A stretch of 62,920 bases of DNA from an uncultured Slackia sp. (GTDB taxonomy: Bacteria; Actinomycetota; Coriobacteriia; Coriobacteriales; Eggerthellaceae), in contig NZ_CALUMA010000026.1 of the NCBI RefSeq assembly GCF_944321625.1, positions 1-62,920 on the forward strand, given 5' to 3'. Positions within the stretch are counted from its first letter, which is position 1. Each line of letters starts with the position of its first letter. The notes beneath the pieces are model-generated. The model was given only the letters and a program-made list of their open reading frames with translations. It was not told where the DNA came from and did no database searches. Shown here in pieces: positions 33,773 through 43,000 of this stretch. The position numbers and the translations under genes were made by a program.

Positions 33773-34552
33773 TTAGCCCCGCGGCGGAACGATGACGTCA
33801 TAGCGCACCGCTTTGCCCGCAAGCGAATAGCTGGGCTTCACGTTCGCCAGATAGGGGCCCTTGGGCGGGCGTTTCACCACGATTTTGCGAGGCTTCGCGG
33901 CAAGCGCGGCATGCAGCATCGCGTCAGGGTCCTCGCAGGGCTGCTCCAAGTGGTGGAGCAGCTGAAATTTCTTTTTGACTGCGGCGCTTTTTGTGCGCGC
34001 GGGAAACATCGGATCCAGGTATACCACGTCAGGCTGCCGCAACGCGCCGCCGGCGTGCGCGCCGTCATCGACCGAACCCATGCCATTGAGCGCAGCCACG
34101 CTGTCGCCCTCGATAAAACACATGCGCGCGATGGCGTCGGCGAGCTCGGGGACGGACGCCGCTCGGCGCAGGGCATCGCGCAAAAGCGCCGCGATGACGG
34201 GGTTGCGTTCGAACAGCAGCACACGGAACCCTGCGGCGGCAAGCAGCAGCGAATCCTGGCCGAATCCAGCGGTAGCGTCCACCGCCAAAGGCTCTTCTGC
34301 TCCCTTTATCTTGGCGGCGCGCACCAGAAGCTCCTGCTGAAGGCGACCTTGCTTGATGCGGGGAATCATCTCGCTGAAATCGGCGCGCAGCGTCATGCCG
34401 TCGCCCGCAAGCGTCAGGCCGGCATCAGTTTCGAGCAGATCAAGGCCGTCCGGGAGGGCTGCGGCGGGCGCGCTTTCGGAGAAGGTCAGCCCCTCCTGCA
34501 CGTGCCCGCTGCAGGCAGATTCACTTTGCAGAATCGCAGTCTCGTTGCTCAT
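33773..34552 (-). CDS. RsmJ-like class I SAM-dependent methyltransferase
   Basis: The 259-residue protein has the RsmJ layout: LADFSEMIPRIKQGRLQQELLVRAAKIKG-type segment, SAM motif I LAVDATAGFGQDSLLLAAAGF, FERNPVIAALLRDAL, motif IV DVVYLDPMFP (catalytic loop), and VVKRPPKGPYLA near the C-terminus. RsmJ methylates G1516 of 16S rRNA (N2). The start ATG at 34552 overlaps the alcohol dehydrogenase stop as ATGA, so its translation is coupled to that gene, although the two functions are unrelated. The first 40 residues are low-complexity and probably not part of the fold. Confidence 0.8.
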   Translation of the reverse strand: MSNETAILQSESACSGHVQEGLTFSESAPAAALPDGLDLLETDAGLTLAGDGMTLRADFSEMIPRIKQGRLQQELLVRAAKIKGAEEPLAVDATAGFGQDSLLLAAAGFRVLLFERNPVIAALLRDALRRAASVPELADAIARMCFIEGDSVAALNGMGSVDDGAHAGGALRQPDVVYLDPMFPARTKSAAVKKKFQLLHHLEQPCEDPDAMLHAALAAKPRKIVVKRPPKGPYLANVKPSYSLAGKAVRYDVIVPPRG

Positions 34553-35601
34553 CGATCCTCCCAGGGCGTGATGACCGCCTTGAGGCAATCGTCCTCGTGC
34601 GCCTCAAACGCGCGGTACGCCTCGAGGATGTCGTTGAGCGGGTAGCGCTTCGAAATGAGGCAGCCTGTGTCGAGCTTGCCCGCCTCGATGAGCGCCATCA
34701 CTTCGTCTAGCCCGCTTGCATCCACGCCGCCGGTCTTGAACGTGAGGTTCTTGCCGTACATGCGGGGCAGGGGCAGAATCTGGTCTTGCTCGTACATGGC
34801 GGAAACCACCACGACGGCGTTGGGACGTGCGATGCGCCACGCCATCTCGAATGTGGTGCTCCCGCCTGCCGCCTCAATCACGGCATCAGCGCCGCCGTGG
34901 CGCGTGAGGGCCTGAACCGCCAGCTCGATGGTGTCGAGGGGCGCGTCGCCGTTGATGAGGCGATCGGCGAGGCGCAGCTTATTGGCAAGCTCTGCGCGTG
35001 CCGGGTCGCGTTCGATGAGGATGATGCAGCCTGGATCGTAGAGGCGTGCGCACATCATGGTGGCGATGCCCACGGGTCCTCCGCCAATGACGGCAACCGT
35101 GCCGCCCGGTTCGATTTCGGCGATTTTTGCACTCCACCAACCGGTAGCGAGGATATCGCCCAAAAAGAGCGCGTCCTCGTCGCTCACGGAATCGGGGATA
35201 GGCGTGCAAGCGCTAGCGGCAAAAGGCACGCGCACGAACTCGGCCTGGCAGCCGTCGATGCGACATCCCAACTCCCAGCCGCCGTGCACACAGTTGTTCA
35301 CCCAACCGTGCTTGCAGAAATAGCACGTGCCGCAAAACGTCTCACAGTTCACGGCCACGCGATCGCCGGGGGCAAGACCTGCCACGTCGCCTCCGACCTC
35401 CTCGATGATGCCTACGAACTCGTGCCCCAGAACGGTGTCGGGAAGCGCGCGGGGCACGGCGCCGCGCATGATGTGCAGGTCGCTCGTGCAGATAGTAGAG
35501 CGCGTTACGCGCACGATGGCATCGGCCGCTTCCTCGATGTGCGGCATCGGCCGCTCCTGCAGCGAGATGTTGCCGTATCCGTCATGTACCAGCGCCTTCA
35601 T
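34549..35601 (-). CDS. Zinc-dependent alcohol dehydrogenase (MDR family)
   Basis: The 350-residue protein has the MDR pattern: STICTSDLHIMRG (catalytic-zinc Cys), GHEFVGIIEEVGGDV (GHE), a structural zinc loop CGTCYFCKHGWVNNC, GDILATGWW, and the NAD(P) motif VAVIGGGPVGIATM. Similar enzymes act on secondary alcohols (isopropanol, threonine, butanediol). The exact substrate is unknown. The start at 35601 has GGAGGC upstream, and an in-frame ATG four codons earlier is possible. The 3' end overlaps the RsmJ-like gene by 4 bases. Confidence 0.9.
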   Translation of the reverse strand: MKALVHDGYGNISLQERPMPHIEEAADAIVRVTRSTICTSDLHIMRGAVPRALPDTVLGHEFVGIIEEVGGDVAGLAPGDRVAVNCETFCGTCYFCKHGWVNNCVHGGWELGCRIDGCQAEFVRVPFAASACTPIPDSVSDEDALFLGDILATGWWSAKIAEIEPGGTVAVIGGGPVGIATMMCARLYDPGCIILIERDPARAELANKLRLADRLINGDAPLDTIELAVQALTRHGGADAVIEAAGGSTTFEMAWRIARPNAVVVVSAMYEQDQILPLPRMYGKNLTFKTGGVDASGLDEVMALIEAGKLDTGCLISKRYPLNDILEAYRAFEAHEDDCLKAVITPWEDR

Positions 35602-35728
35602 GCGTGCCTCCATCTGTTTCGATTAACTGGGGCAATCTTAGCGGGGGAGCGTGATGGCGGCAAGCGGGGCGATGGCGGGGAGTGCAGGGTTTAGGCGCTC
35701 CGGGCGGGTGCGAGGTTGGCGCAGGGGT

Positions 35729-36262
35729 CTAGCGCTCCACTGCGATCTGGCAGCTTGCCATGGTGGCGAGGGCGGCCTCGTGCGCCTCGGGCGTCACACC
35801 GGCGCAGCAGCGCGCGTCCACGCTGATGGGAACCTCGGGCATGAAGCCCTTGAGCATAAGCGCATTGGACACCACGCAGATGTCGGTGCACAGCCCCACG
35901 AGCTCGATGCTCTCGATGGGTTCCTGTGCGTTCTCGCGTGCCAGATCCTGCGCGAGCTCCACCGAGCAGAACGTGACCTTGCGGTAGGCGGGCAGGTCGT
36001 GTTCGGCGCGGATGCTCTCAAGCGCTTCGGCGAGTTGCCACCCGTGCGTTCCCTCTATGCAGTGCTCCACCGGCAGGTTGCGCCCTTCCTGCGTTTGCAG
36101 ATAGTCAGCCTGGTGCGTGTCCAGTGTGAACACCACGCGCCCGGGAAAGTCCTGCACCTTGCGCACCACGGCATCGACGATGGCCTGCGCCTCGGGCGTG
36201 CCCAGCGCGCCGTCGATGAAGTCGTTTTGCATGTCTACCACGATGAGGTATTTGCTGCCCAT
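35729..36262 (-). CDS. Nicotinamidase-like cysteine hydrolase
   Basis: The 177-residue isochorismatase-fold protein shows the catalytic Asp in LIVVDMQNDFIDGALGTPEA, the metal-binding Asp-His of TLDTHQADY, PVEHCIEGTHGWQL, and the catalytic Cys in ELVGLCTDICVVSNAL. PVEHCIEGTHGW closely follows the PVHCVQGTPGA pattern of nicotinamidases, so nicotinamide to nicotinate (NAD salvage) is the best guess. Other amide or isochorismate hydrolases cannot be ruled out. GAAAGGAAAGAGG precedes the ATG at 36262. Confidence 0.82.
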   Translation of the reverse strand: MGSKYLIVVDMQNDFIDGALGTPEAQAIVDAVVRKVQDFPGRVVFTLDTHQADYLQTQEGRNLPVEHCIEGTHGWQLAEALESIRAEHDLPAYRKVTFCSVELAQDLARENAQEPIESIELVGLCTDICVVSNALMLKGFMPEVPISVDARCCAGVTPEAHEAALATMASCQIAVER

Positions 36263-36420
36263 GTAAGCCTCTTTCCTTTCGGCGGAACGATTGTCCGTCG
36301 CATTCGACTTGCTCCGGTTTTTGTTGGGCTTCATTGTGCATGATGCACGTGTCGTTGCCGTTTCAGAATGGTGGGGATGCACAAAAATGCAGCATAGGGG
36401 ACGGTAATTGGCGTATACGT

Positions 36421-36452
36421 GAATGGGACGCCGGCAGCGCGGCGCCCCATTC
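36421..36452. terminator. Hairpin downstream of the FAD reductase gene
   Basis: GAATGGG (36421-36427) pairs with CCCATTC (36446-36452), with an inner stem CGCC/GGCG. It lies 69 bases after the minus-strand FAD reductase stop. It has no strong T-run. Confidence 0.45.
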
Positions 36453-36520
36453 AAGGGAGGGGAGGGTATGGATTCGCCGACGGCGCGGATGCCGGGCGAA
36501 TGCGCTTCGTAAGGAACGTG

Positions 36521-38269
36521 TTACAAGTTGGCGACCTGCCTGCCGCACAGCATGCCGAAGGTCACGCAGCGGCCCGCGTTAAGACCGGCGGCAAGGTTCG
36601 GGTAAGTGCCATTGTAGTAATTGCCCGAGTCGTTGCCGATGACATACAGGCCCTCAATCGGCTGGTTCTCGGCGTCGAGCGCCTGGAACTTCGTGTTGAT
36701 CTTGATGCCGTCGAGCGTGCACAGCACCATGCCGGAAAGCTTGCAGGCGTAGTACGGAGGATTGCGCAGCTCGGACAGGCGCCACGCCTCTTTGCCGTAC
36801 TGGGTGTCTTCCTGGGCATCATAGAGGGCATTGTAATCCTCGACGGTCTTCAGGAACGTCTCCTTATCGATGCCAAACGCGTCGGCAATCTCCTCGAGGG
36901 TGTCGGCTTTGATGATCAGGCCGCTCTCCACCATCTCGTCGATGATTGCTGTGGTTCCGTCCACGCCTTCGGGGTCCATCTGGTTGGTGCCTTCGCGCTT
37001 GATCAGCGTCGAGCAGCCAATGGTACGGAAGCGGTCGATATCCTCAGGCCAGTTGGAATCCCAGATGTTGAACCAGGCGCGCTGAGAGCTCTTCTGCGCC
37101 AGCGCGTGCGGCAGGAAGTCGTACGGCGAGGATTCGTTGGTGATGCGCTCGCCCTCGATGTCCACCTTGAGGAAGGGCTGCGTCGCCATGTGGAAGTACG
37201 CGAAATCCATGTCGAAGGGACTACCGGGCAGCTGGTCGGGACGCATGAGGCCGCGGTCGAAGACCATGCAGGTGGGGTTGACATCCTTGACGGCGCCCGC
37301 CCACAGGCACGCCTTGATGCCCGTGCCCTGGGCGTTGAAGTTGGCGAAAGGAACCACCCCGCACAGGCTCTTGGCGGAATCGGCCTGCAGCGCCATGAAC
37401 ATGTCGGCGTTGTTAGCGTAGCCGCCGGTCGCTACAATGACACCCTTGGAAGCGTTGATGCGGATGTATTCGCCGTCGGCGTTGGATGCGTAGGCGCCCA
37501 CCACCTTGTCGCCGTCCTTGATCAGGCATTCGAGGCCGGTCTGGTACCTGAGCTCGGCGCCGTCTTGGGCGAGGAAGTTCCCCTCGATAATCTTGTAGGT
37601 CACACCCTCGGCGCTTGCCTCATCTTTGCCGGCTTTGCCGTTATCGAGCATGGCGCCATGACCGGTAGGCCAGCACTTGTAGCGGGTCTCATGGGGCGGC
37701 ATGAGCCATTCGAGGTCGATCTTGCACTGGTCAACGCCGTCGCACAGGTCGCAGTACCAGTCAACAGCTTCGGCGGAATTGTCGGCCCACAGGCGATGCA
37801 GGTCGAACGAAGAGTTATTCAGCGAATAGTGCACCAGGTCGTTGCAGATTTCCAGGGGGTCGATGTCAACGCCGGCCTCCTTCTGCTTCTTGGAGCCCAC
37901 GGCGCCGATGGCGGATCCGCGCAGACCAGTGCCCACCTCGTATTTCTCGATGAGAAGGGTTTTGGCGCCTTCCATGGCGGCGAAGTTGGCCGCTACCAAG
38001 CCGGAGCATCCGGCGCCAACCACCAACACCTCGGTGTCGACGGTTTCGACGCAGTCCTCGTCGGTGATAGCAGGCGCCTCACCCAGCCATGCGGGGGTGT
38101 CGCTCGTGGCGGCGGTTGCTTCGGTCGTACCCTCCGCAGGGGCGTCGCTCGTTTCCTCGGAGCTCGAGCTGGTCGAGGGCGAGCAGCCTGCCAATCCCAT
38201 GGTGGCTGCAGCGCCTGCGACAAGCGCTCCTGTGAGGAAGTTGCGACGAGTCAGTTCGGTCTTGCTCAT
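36521..38269 (-). CDS. Exported FAD-dependent oxidoreductase (FrdA/UrdA-like reductase)
   Basis: The 582-residue protein starts with a Tat signal (TRRNFLTGALVAGAAATMGLAGC). The twin arginine and a lipobox-like LAGC suggest that it is exported folded and lipid-anchored. The mature part has the FAD-binding VLVVGAGCSGLVAANFAAMEG motif and ends with GLYVIGNDSGNYYNGTYPN, NAGRCVTFG, typical of the flavocytochrome c/fumarate reductase/urocanate reductase/3-ketosteroid dehydrogenase superfamily. No cytochrome domain is present. Eggerthellaceae encode dozens of such paralogues, each reducing a specific organic electron acceptor. The acceptor here is unknown. It diverges from a LuxR regulator, the standard arrangement for these pairs. 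Confidence 0.9.
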   Translation of the reverse strand: MSKTELTRRNFLTGALVAGAAATMGLAGCSPSTSSSSEETSDAPAEGTTEATAATSDTPAWLGEAPAITDEDCVETVDTEVLVVGAGCSGLVAANFAAMEGAKTLLIEKYEVGTGLRGSAIGAVGSKKQKEAGVDIDPLEICNDLVHYSLNNSSFDLHRLWADNSAEAVDWYCDLCDGVDQCKIDLEWLMPPHETRYKCWPTGHGAMLDNGKAGKDEASAEGVTYKIIEGNFLAQDGAELRYQTGLECLIKDGDKVVGAYASNADGEYIRINASKGVIVATGGYANNADMFMALQADSAKSLCGVVPFANFNAQGTGIKACLWAGAVKDVNPTCMVFDRGLMRPDQLPGSPFDMDFAYFHMATQPFLKVDIEGERITNESSPYDFLPHALAQKSSQRAWFNIWDSNWPEDIDRFRTIGCSTLIKREGTNQMDPEGVDGTTAIIDEMVESGLIIKADTLEEIADAFGIDKETFLKTVEDYNALYDAQEDTQYGKEAWRLSELRNPPYYACKLSGMVLCTLDGIKINTKFQALDAENQPIEGLYVIGNDSGNYYNGTYPNLAAGLNAGRCVTFGMLCGRQVANL

Positions 38270-38408
38270 CCTTGTCTCCTTTCATTGCGAAAGGCGCCTC
38301 CCTCGCGTCTTTCGCATAGTCCCCGGATGTCGTCCGGCGGGGTTTCGCCCTCACCGGTATCGACTCCACTACTGTGCGTCTTTTTGCGCGCATGCGCCAT
38401 CGTGTTAA

Positions 38409-38458
38409 CACGTGAATTCTCGTTTTGCCAGATCAAAAGCATCCCCTGTTTCACGTGA
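38409..38458. promoter_or_regulatory. Two CACGTGA boxes in the divergent intergenic region
   Basis: CACGTGA occurs at 38409-38415 (in TTAACACGTGAATT) and again at 38452-38458 (in TTTCACGTGAGTT). The second includes the perfect palindrome TCACGTGA. They are 43 bases apart, about four helical turns, between the reductase gene and the LuxR gene that probably controls it. Binding by that LuxR protein is inference. Confidence 0.45.
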
Positions 38459-38523
38459 GTTGCTTATGGGGATGTATCAAACTAGAATGGCGCTGCAGAG
38501 GGGTTATGCGGTCGGAGGGAAAT

Positions 38524-39966
38524 ATGCTTGCTTGGGTTCGTTCGCTCGATTCGTTTCTGGAAAGGGCGAGGATTAGGTATTTCGGCCTTGGCCTACTGCT
38601 TGCCTGGGTATATTGCTCCTGGTTTTCTCATGGCATCTTTTCGGCCGATAATTCTGTGGCGGCCTTCACTACGCTGCGTACTTCGCTTTTGTTTTCGGCG
38701 GTGGGTTTGCTGGCGATTGTGTTTCGTCCACATAAAGAGATTCCGCTGAAGCCTCAATCTGTCTTTGCGTCTGCCGCGGTTGTTTCGGCGGCGACTCTTC
38801 TGTTCTTCATCGTTCCGTCGGGGCCGCTGCTTTTAGCGGTCAGCGCGATGGGCGGATTGGCTTCGGCATTGCTATGGGTCGCTTGGGGTGAGCTATTTTG
38901 TCGCATCGATCAGGAGACGGCAGAGTCATGCATTCCTTCGTCACTCGCGGTCTTCGTGCTCGCGGCATTGGTGGTGTACCTCTTGCCTTCGCCCGTATCG
39001 GGAGTGGTGTCGGCTCTGCTGCCGCTTGTTTCATGCATGATGCTCTTGCTTGGTGAAAACGCTCAACAAGAGGAATATGTGTTCCCCACGCCAAAGGAGC
39101 CATTCTCGCGCGTTGTCCTTCCTCTTTCCCGACTTGCGCTCTGCTCTATGGCGTGCAGCATCGCGACGGGTTTTGTGGTCACGGGGTTTCCTATGATGCA
39201 ATTCACGGTGGAAGTGCAGGATTTCATCGTGTTCTATATCGCCGGAGGAATTTTGACGGGAGCTATCGCCATATTCGCTATTGCCCATACCAGGAGGATG
39301 AATTTCTCGTTTCTCTATGAGTGGGCGATTCCGCTTATCGTGTTTTCCTTATCGTTTTGCGCGTTGAGGACTCCGCTCTCCAACATGTGCGCGGCGGTTC
39401 TTGCCTGTTCGGCGGCGCTATGCGTCGAAGTGCTGTTCTATGCGATTTTCGCCCGCATCACTGCGCACAGGCTCTGCTTGCCAAGTGAGACATTCGGCAT
39501 CTTTAGGGCGGTGGTCCAGCTGGGCTTTCTGCTGGGAGGTTTGCTGAATGTCTGGGCGACGCGGTCTGGTGCGGACGTGGTTGCTGTCTGTCTCTTTCTG
39601 ATTTGTGCCTGTGTGGTTATGCTTCCGCTGTTCCTGCATTTGCAGGGGAGGTTCGACGAATTTAAGGGCGGAGGCGAATTCGCCGTCGACGGAGTTGCCA
39701 TCGGCGACCAGGAGGAGACATCGGCGTACGGGCGTCAGGACGCTATGGACGAAATAGCCAAGGAATTCAAGCTTTCGGCACGCGAGGCTGAGGTGTTGCA
39801 GTATTTGGGTAGGGGCAGGTCGGTTCCCTATATGCGAGAAGCCATGATGATTTCCAAGAGCACTATCGAGACCCATATCAAGCACATTTATGCCAAGACC
39901 AATGTGCATTCCAAACAGGAGTTGTTGGATTTAATCGAGGCGCGCCTCGAGGAACACGCTCAGTGA
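38524..39966 (+). CDS. Membrane-integrated LuxR-family transcriptional regulator
   Basis: The 480-residue protein has about 12 predicted membrane spans (residues 15-390) followed by a cytoplasmic linker and a LuxR-type helix-turn-helix (FKLSAREAEVLQYLGRGRSVPYMREAMMISKSTIETHIKHIYAKTNVHSKQEL). This layout, with a transporter-like sensor fused to a DNA-binding tail, is characteristic of Eggerthellaceae regulators located next to FAD-dependent reductases. It probably senses the acceptor of the divergent reductase. The ATG at 38524 (GGAGGGAAAT upstream) is used. The frame is open 99 bases further upstream but lies across the probable promoter. Confidence 0.88.
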   Translation: MLAWVRSLDSFLERARIRYFGLGLLLAWVYCSWFSHGIFSADNSVAAFTTLRTSLLFSAVGLLAIVFRPHKEIPLKPQSVFASAAVVSAATLLFFIVPSGPLLLAVSAMGGLASALLWVAWGELFCRIDQETAESCIPSSLAVFVLAALVVYLLPSPVSGVVSALLPLVSCMMLLLGENAQQEEYVFPTPKEPFSRVVLPLSRLALCSMACSIATGFVVTGFPMMQFTVEVQDFIVFYIAGGILTGAIAIFAIAHTRRMNFSFLYEWAIPLIVFSLSFCALRTPLSNMCAAVLACSAALCVEVLFYAIFARITAHRLCLPSETFGIFRAVVQLGFLLGGLLNVWATRSGADVVAVCLFLICACVVMLPLFLHLQGRFDEFKGGGEFAVDGVAIGDQEETSAYGRQDAMDEIAKEFKLSAREAEVLQYLGRGRSVPYMREAMMISKSTIETHIKHIYAKTNVHSKQELLDLIEARLEEHAQ

Positions 39967-40013
39967 GATGTCGGACGTTAGGGTTGGGCGCGTTCGAAAT
40001 CGACATGATGTTG

Positions 40014-40041
40014 AGGGCCGAGCATGATGCTCGGCCCTTTG
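40014..40041. terminator. Bidirectional terminator between the LuxR and surface-protein genes
   Basis: AGGGCCGAGCAT (40014-40025) and ATGCTCGGCCCT (40027-40038) are perfect 12-base arms, followed by TTGTGC on the plus strand and by CAACATCA on the minus strand. The real loop probably takes in the inner AT pairs. Confidence 0.75.
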
Positions 40042-40063
40042 TGCTTCACGGGTCCAGAGAAGG

Positions 40064-43000
40064 CTACTTTCGGGAAGATGTGCGCTTGAATGCGGCGATT
40101 GCGATGACTATTCCGGTGACAAGTGTGACGATAGCGGAGAATGTGACGAGAGGCGCTGCAAGGTCGTTCGTCGCGGCAATGGTTTTGTCGTTCGATGCGG
40201 CGTTATCCGTGCCGTTCGATTCATGGGAGGGGTTACCGGGGCCGTTGGGAGTTTGGTTCGGCGTTTCTGCGGTGTCTCCTGGGTTCGTGTTGGGGTGATT
40301 GGAGCTTCCCGGCGTTTCTTGATTGCCGGGGTCTTCGGGCCGTTCGGGGTTGTCGGGCGTGTCGGGATCATCAGGTTGATCAGGGTCGCTTGGCTGGTTG
40401 GGATTGTCCGGCGTGTCCGGATTATCTGGTTCTCCTGGATTATCGGGCACGTCGGGGTTGTTGTCGTCCCCGGGGTCTTCGGGGTTGTCCGGGTTATCAG
40501 GCTCGCCGGGGTCGTCTGGAACATCGGGCTCATCCTTCGGCGCGTAGGCGAGTTCCAGGACGCCGTTGTTGCCTAGACGCGCGCGGAGGAGCGGCTTGCC
40601 CAAAGCGGTGTAATCGCTCAAAGAAAGCTGCTTGGTAAACGGGGCGGATTCGGTTGCGTTGGGGTCCTTGGCATAGTCCTCCACGAGCGCCGACAAACCG
40701 AACTTCGGCGTATGGGCGAGCGCGCAGTATTGCCCGGAATCGTCAGGTGCGAAATACTGCGAAGTCTCGTCCGCGTTGGCGCCTATCGTATAGGGGATGT
40801 AGGCTGTTGATTCGTGTGCGGGCGCCGAAGAATCAGGCGTGAGCCCCGAGGCTTCGAAATACGCATCCTCGTAATAGTAGGTGGAATTCGCCTGGGGCGC
40901 CGATGTGAGCGGGTCGAGCTGATCGGCCGTGGGTTGCGCGCCTTCCGCAACCATCTGTCCTGGTTTGAGCTGGAATAACGGCGTGTCACGCAGGAACGAA
41001 TAGTAGCCATTCGTGCTTGCCGTGATGGTCGACATGACGGATTCGGGCGTTATCCCCTCCGCTCCGCCGTCCTTGAACGCAGCTTCGTAGAGACGCAGTT
41101 CGCCCGATTCATCGACCGCTTCGTCTCCTAATGCGGCCTTGATTTCATCGGGCGCAACCTCCTCGCCCGCCATGACGCGTTGCGCAATCTGGGCGGCGTC
41201 TTCACGCGGGCCTACTTCGAACACGAGCTTTATGGGGGAAAGCTGTGCCGCGTCATCGCTCAGCTCCATGGCCACACTGCCGTCGGTGCGCTGCGTGATA
41301 TAACATTTCAGCGCCGGGATGCTCTGTGCAGGAATGGAAAGCAAAAGCTCCTGGTTTCCTGTTTCCAGATTCGTTTCGACCATGACCACGAAGTCATAAA
41401 GCGGCACATCGGCGCCGGTGTATTGGTTCTGCAGGTTGCCGATGTAGAAGTACGTCTGGCATACGGCGGTCGCTCCTGCGGATTGCGCTGCCTCGATTTT
41501 CGTGCGGGTGGCGTCGTCGGCCTTCTCGCGCCAATGGCCCGATTCGACGGCGGAAAGCTCAGCCTTCGAAGCGAATGTGTACCCTTGAGAATCGCTGGGC
41601 ACCATGGCGTGGTCGTCGTCCACGTACCAAGCGGCGAAGTTCGAAAAATCGGTTTTGTTCGAATAGGCGATCTGTCCGTCGGTGAACGCGTCGTAGAGCA
41701 GGTTGTATGCGCCCCATCCCAGGTTGTAACGGGAGTTAAGCGAATACATGAGGTATTGGACCTCGTGGTATGCCTCGATATCCCACGGGTCTGCGAAGCT
41801 TGTCGCCACGGCGGCGGCAGCAAGGGATCCGTCCAGGAGGCGTCCCTGGAATTCGATGCCGCTTACGCGCTTCACGTTCATGTACTGGCCCAGGTTGTCC
41901 TGGATATGGAATCGCTCGGCTGGGTCGATGCTGGCGGAGGGCGAGAAATTCACCGGCGAGTTGTATTCGATGTCCAGCATGCGATCGACCGCGGCGTTGA
42001 ACGAGTCGGGGAGGGCTCCCGCGTCCGTCGCGGCGAAGTATTCGGTGGCGCCGTGGAACGCGTAATCGTTGTCAGGGCTGAGCAGGCTTTTCATCGGGTT
42101 AGGGAACGTGATGTCACGCGCCTGCAGGTCGCTTTTGCCGGCGGAATAAAGCGAGAGCGTGACGGAGGCTTCGCCTGCTTCAGCCGCCTGGGCGTAGGCG
42201 GCGCGCGCCTCGCTGATGTTGTCGCACAGGTTGGTTCCCAGCGCCTCTCCCGTGCCTTCGATTTCGTCGTTCGTCTGCTCCTGGGCTGTTTGGAGCACGT
42301 ATTGCCCCATCGCCTGGGCGTCAAGGCCCACTGTGTAGAGGCTCAGAGAGGCACCGGATGCCGCGTACGCCTGGTTCACTCGGTTGATTTCGTACTGCAT
42401 CGTGAGCAGCGTGGCAAGCGCCACGTCGGTGCCGTATCCGATGTTGTACCCGGTGGGAAGCGACCCCAGAAAACCGCCGTCACCCTGCGCCTCGCCCTTG
42501 TAGACGGGCGGCTCTGCGATGTTCACGTTGGCTGCCGTGGCGACCTCGGTGCCCATCACCACGAGTTCGGGCGCGCGCGGGTTGTCGGCCGTGGCCTGGC
42601 TGCCAGCGTCAGAAAGTGTGTCGCCTGCGAGTGCGATGGCACGCTGGAGGTATGCGTGGCCGCCGAACTTGCCGTCTGCTGTTGCCGTGTCTGACGTGTC
42701 GGGCGTTGCGACGATGTGGAACCCGGGCTTTCCTCCCACCGATTTCGAGAACGTGATGTAGTCGCCCGCATCGTTCGGTGTGTAGGTGTCCAGCTGCATG
42801 AGCACGGTGGCGTCGATGGAATAGCCGATCACGGCGATGCGCGTGGGCTCAGCGGGCCCCATGTCGTCGGAATTCTCGTCCATGAGTCGGCCGATTGCTT
42901 CGTTGAGGGCGGTAGCAAGGTATTCGCCATAGGGCTTGCCGTTGTAGGTGTAGGAGCCGAGCGTCGAATTGAGGCTTATCACGAACACCACGTCGTGCGG

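Noticed and set aside
36419-38458. A 679-codon plus-strand open frame opposite the FAD reductase
   Set aside because: It has a low-complexity antisense composition. The minus-strand gene has a Tat signal and FAD motifs.
40300-40545. Repeated units that could be mistaken for a CRISPR array
   Set aside because: The units vary in length and sequence and stay in one reading frame encoding Asp/Pro/Asn repeats. There are no constant repeats with unique spacers.
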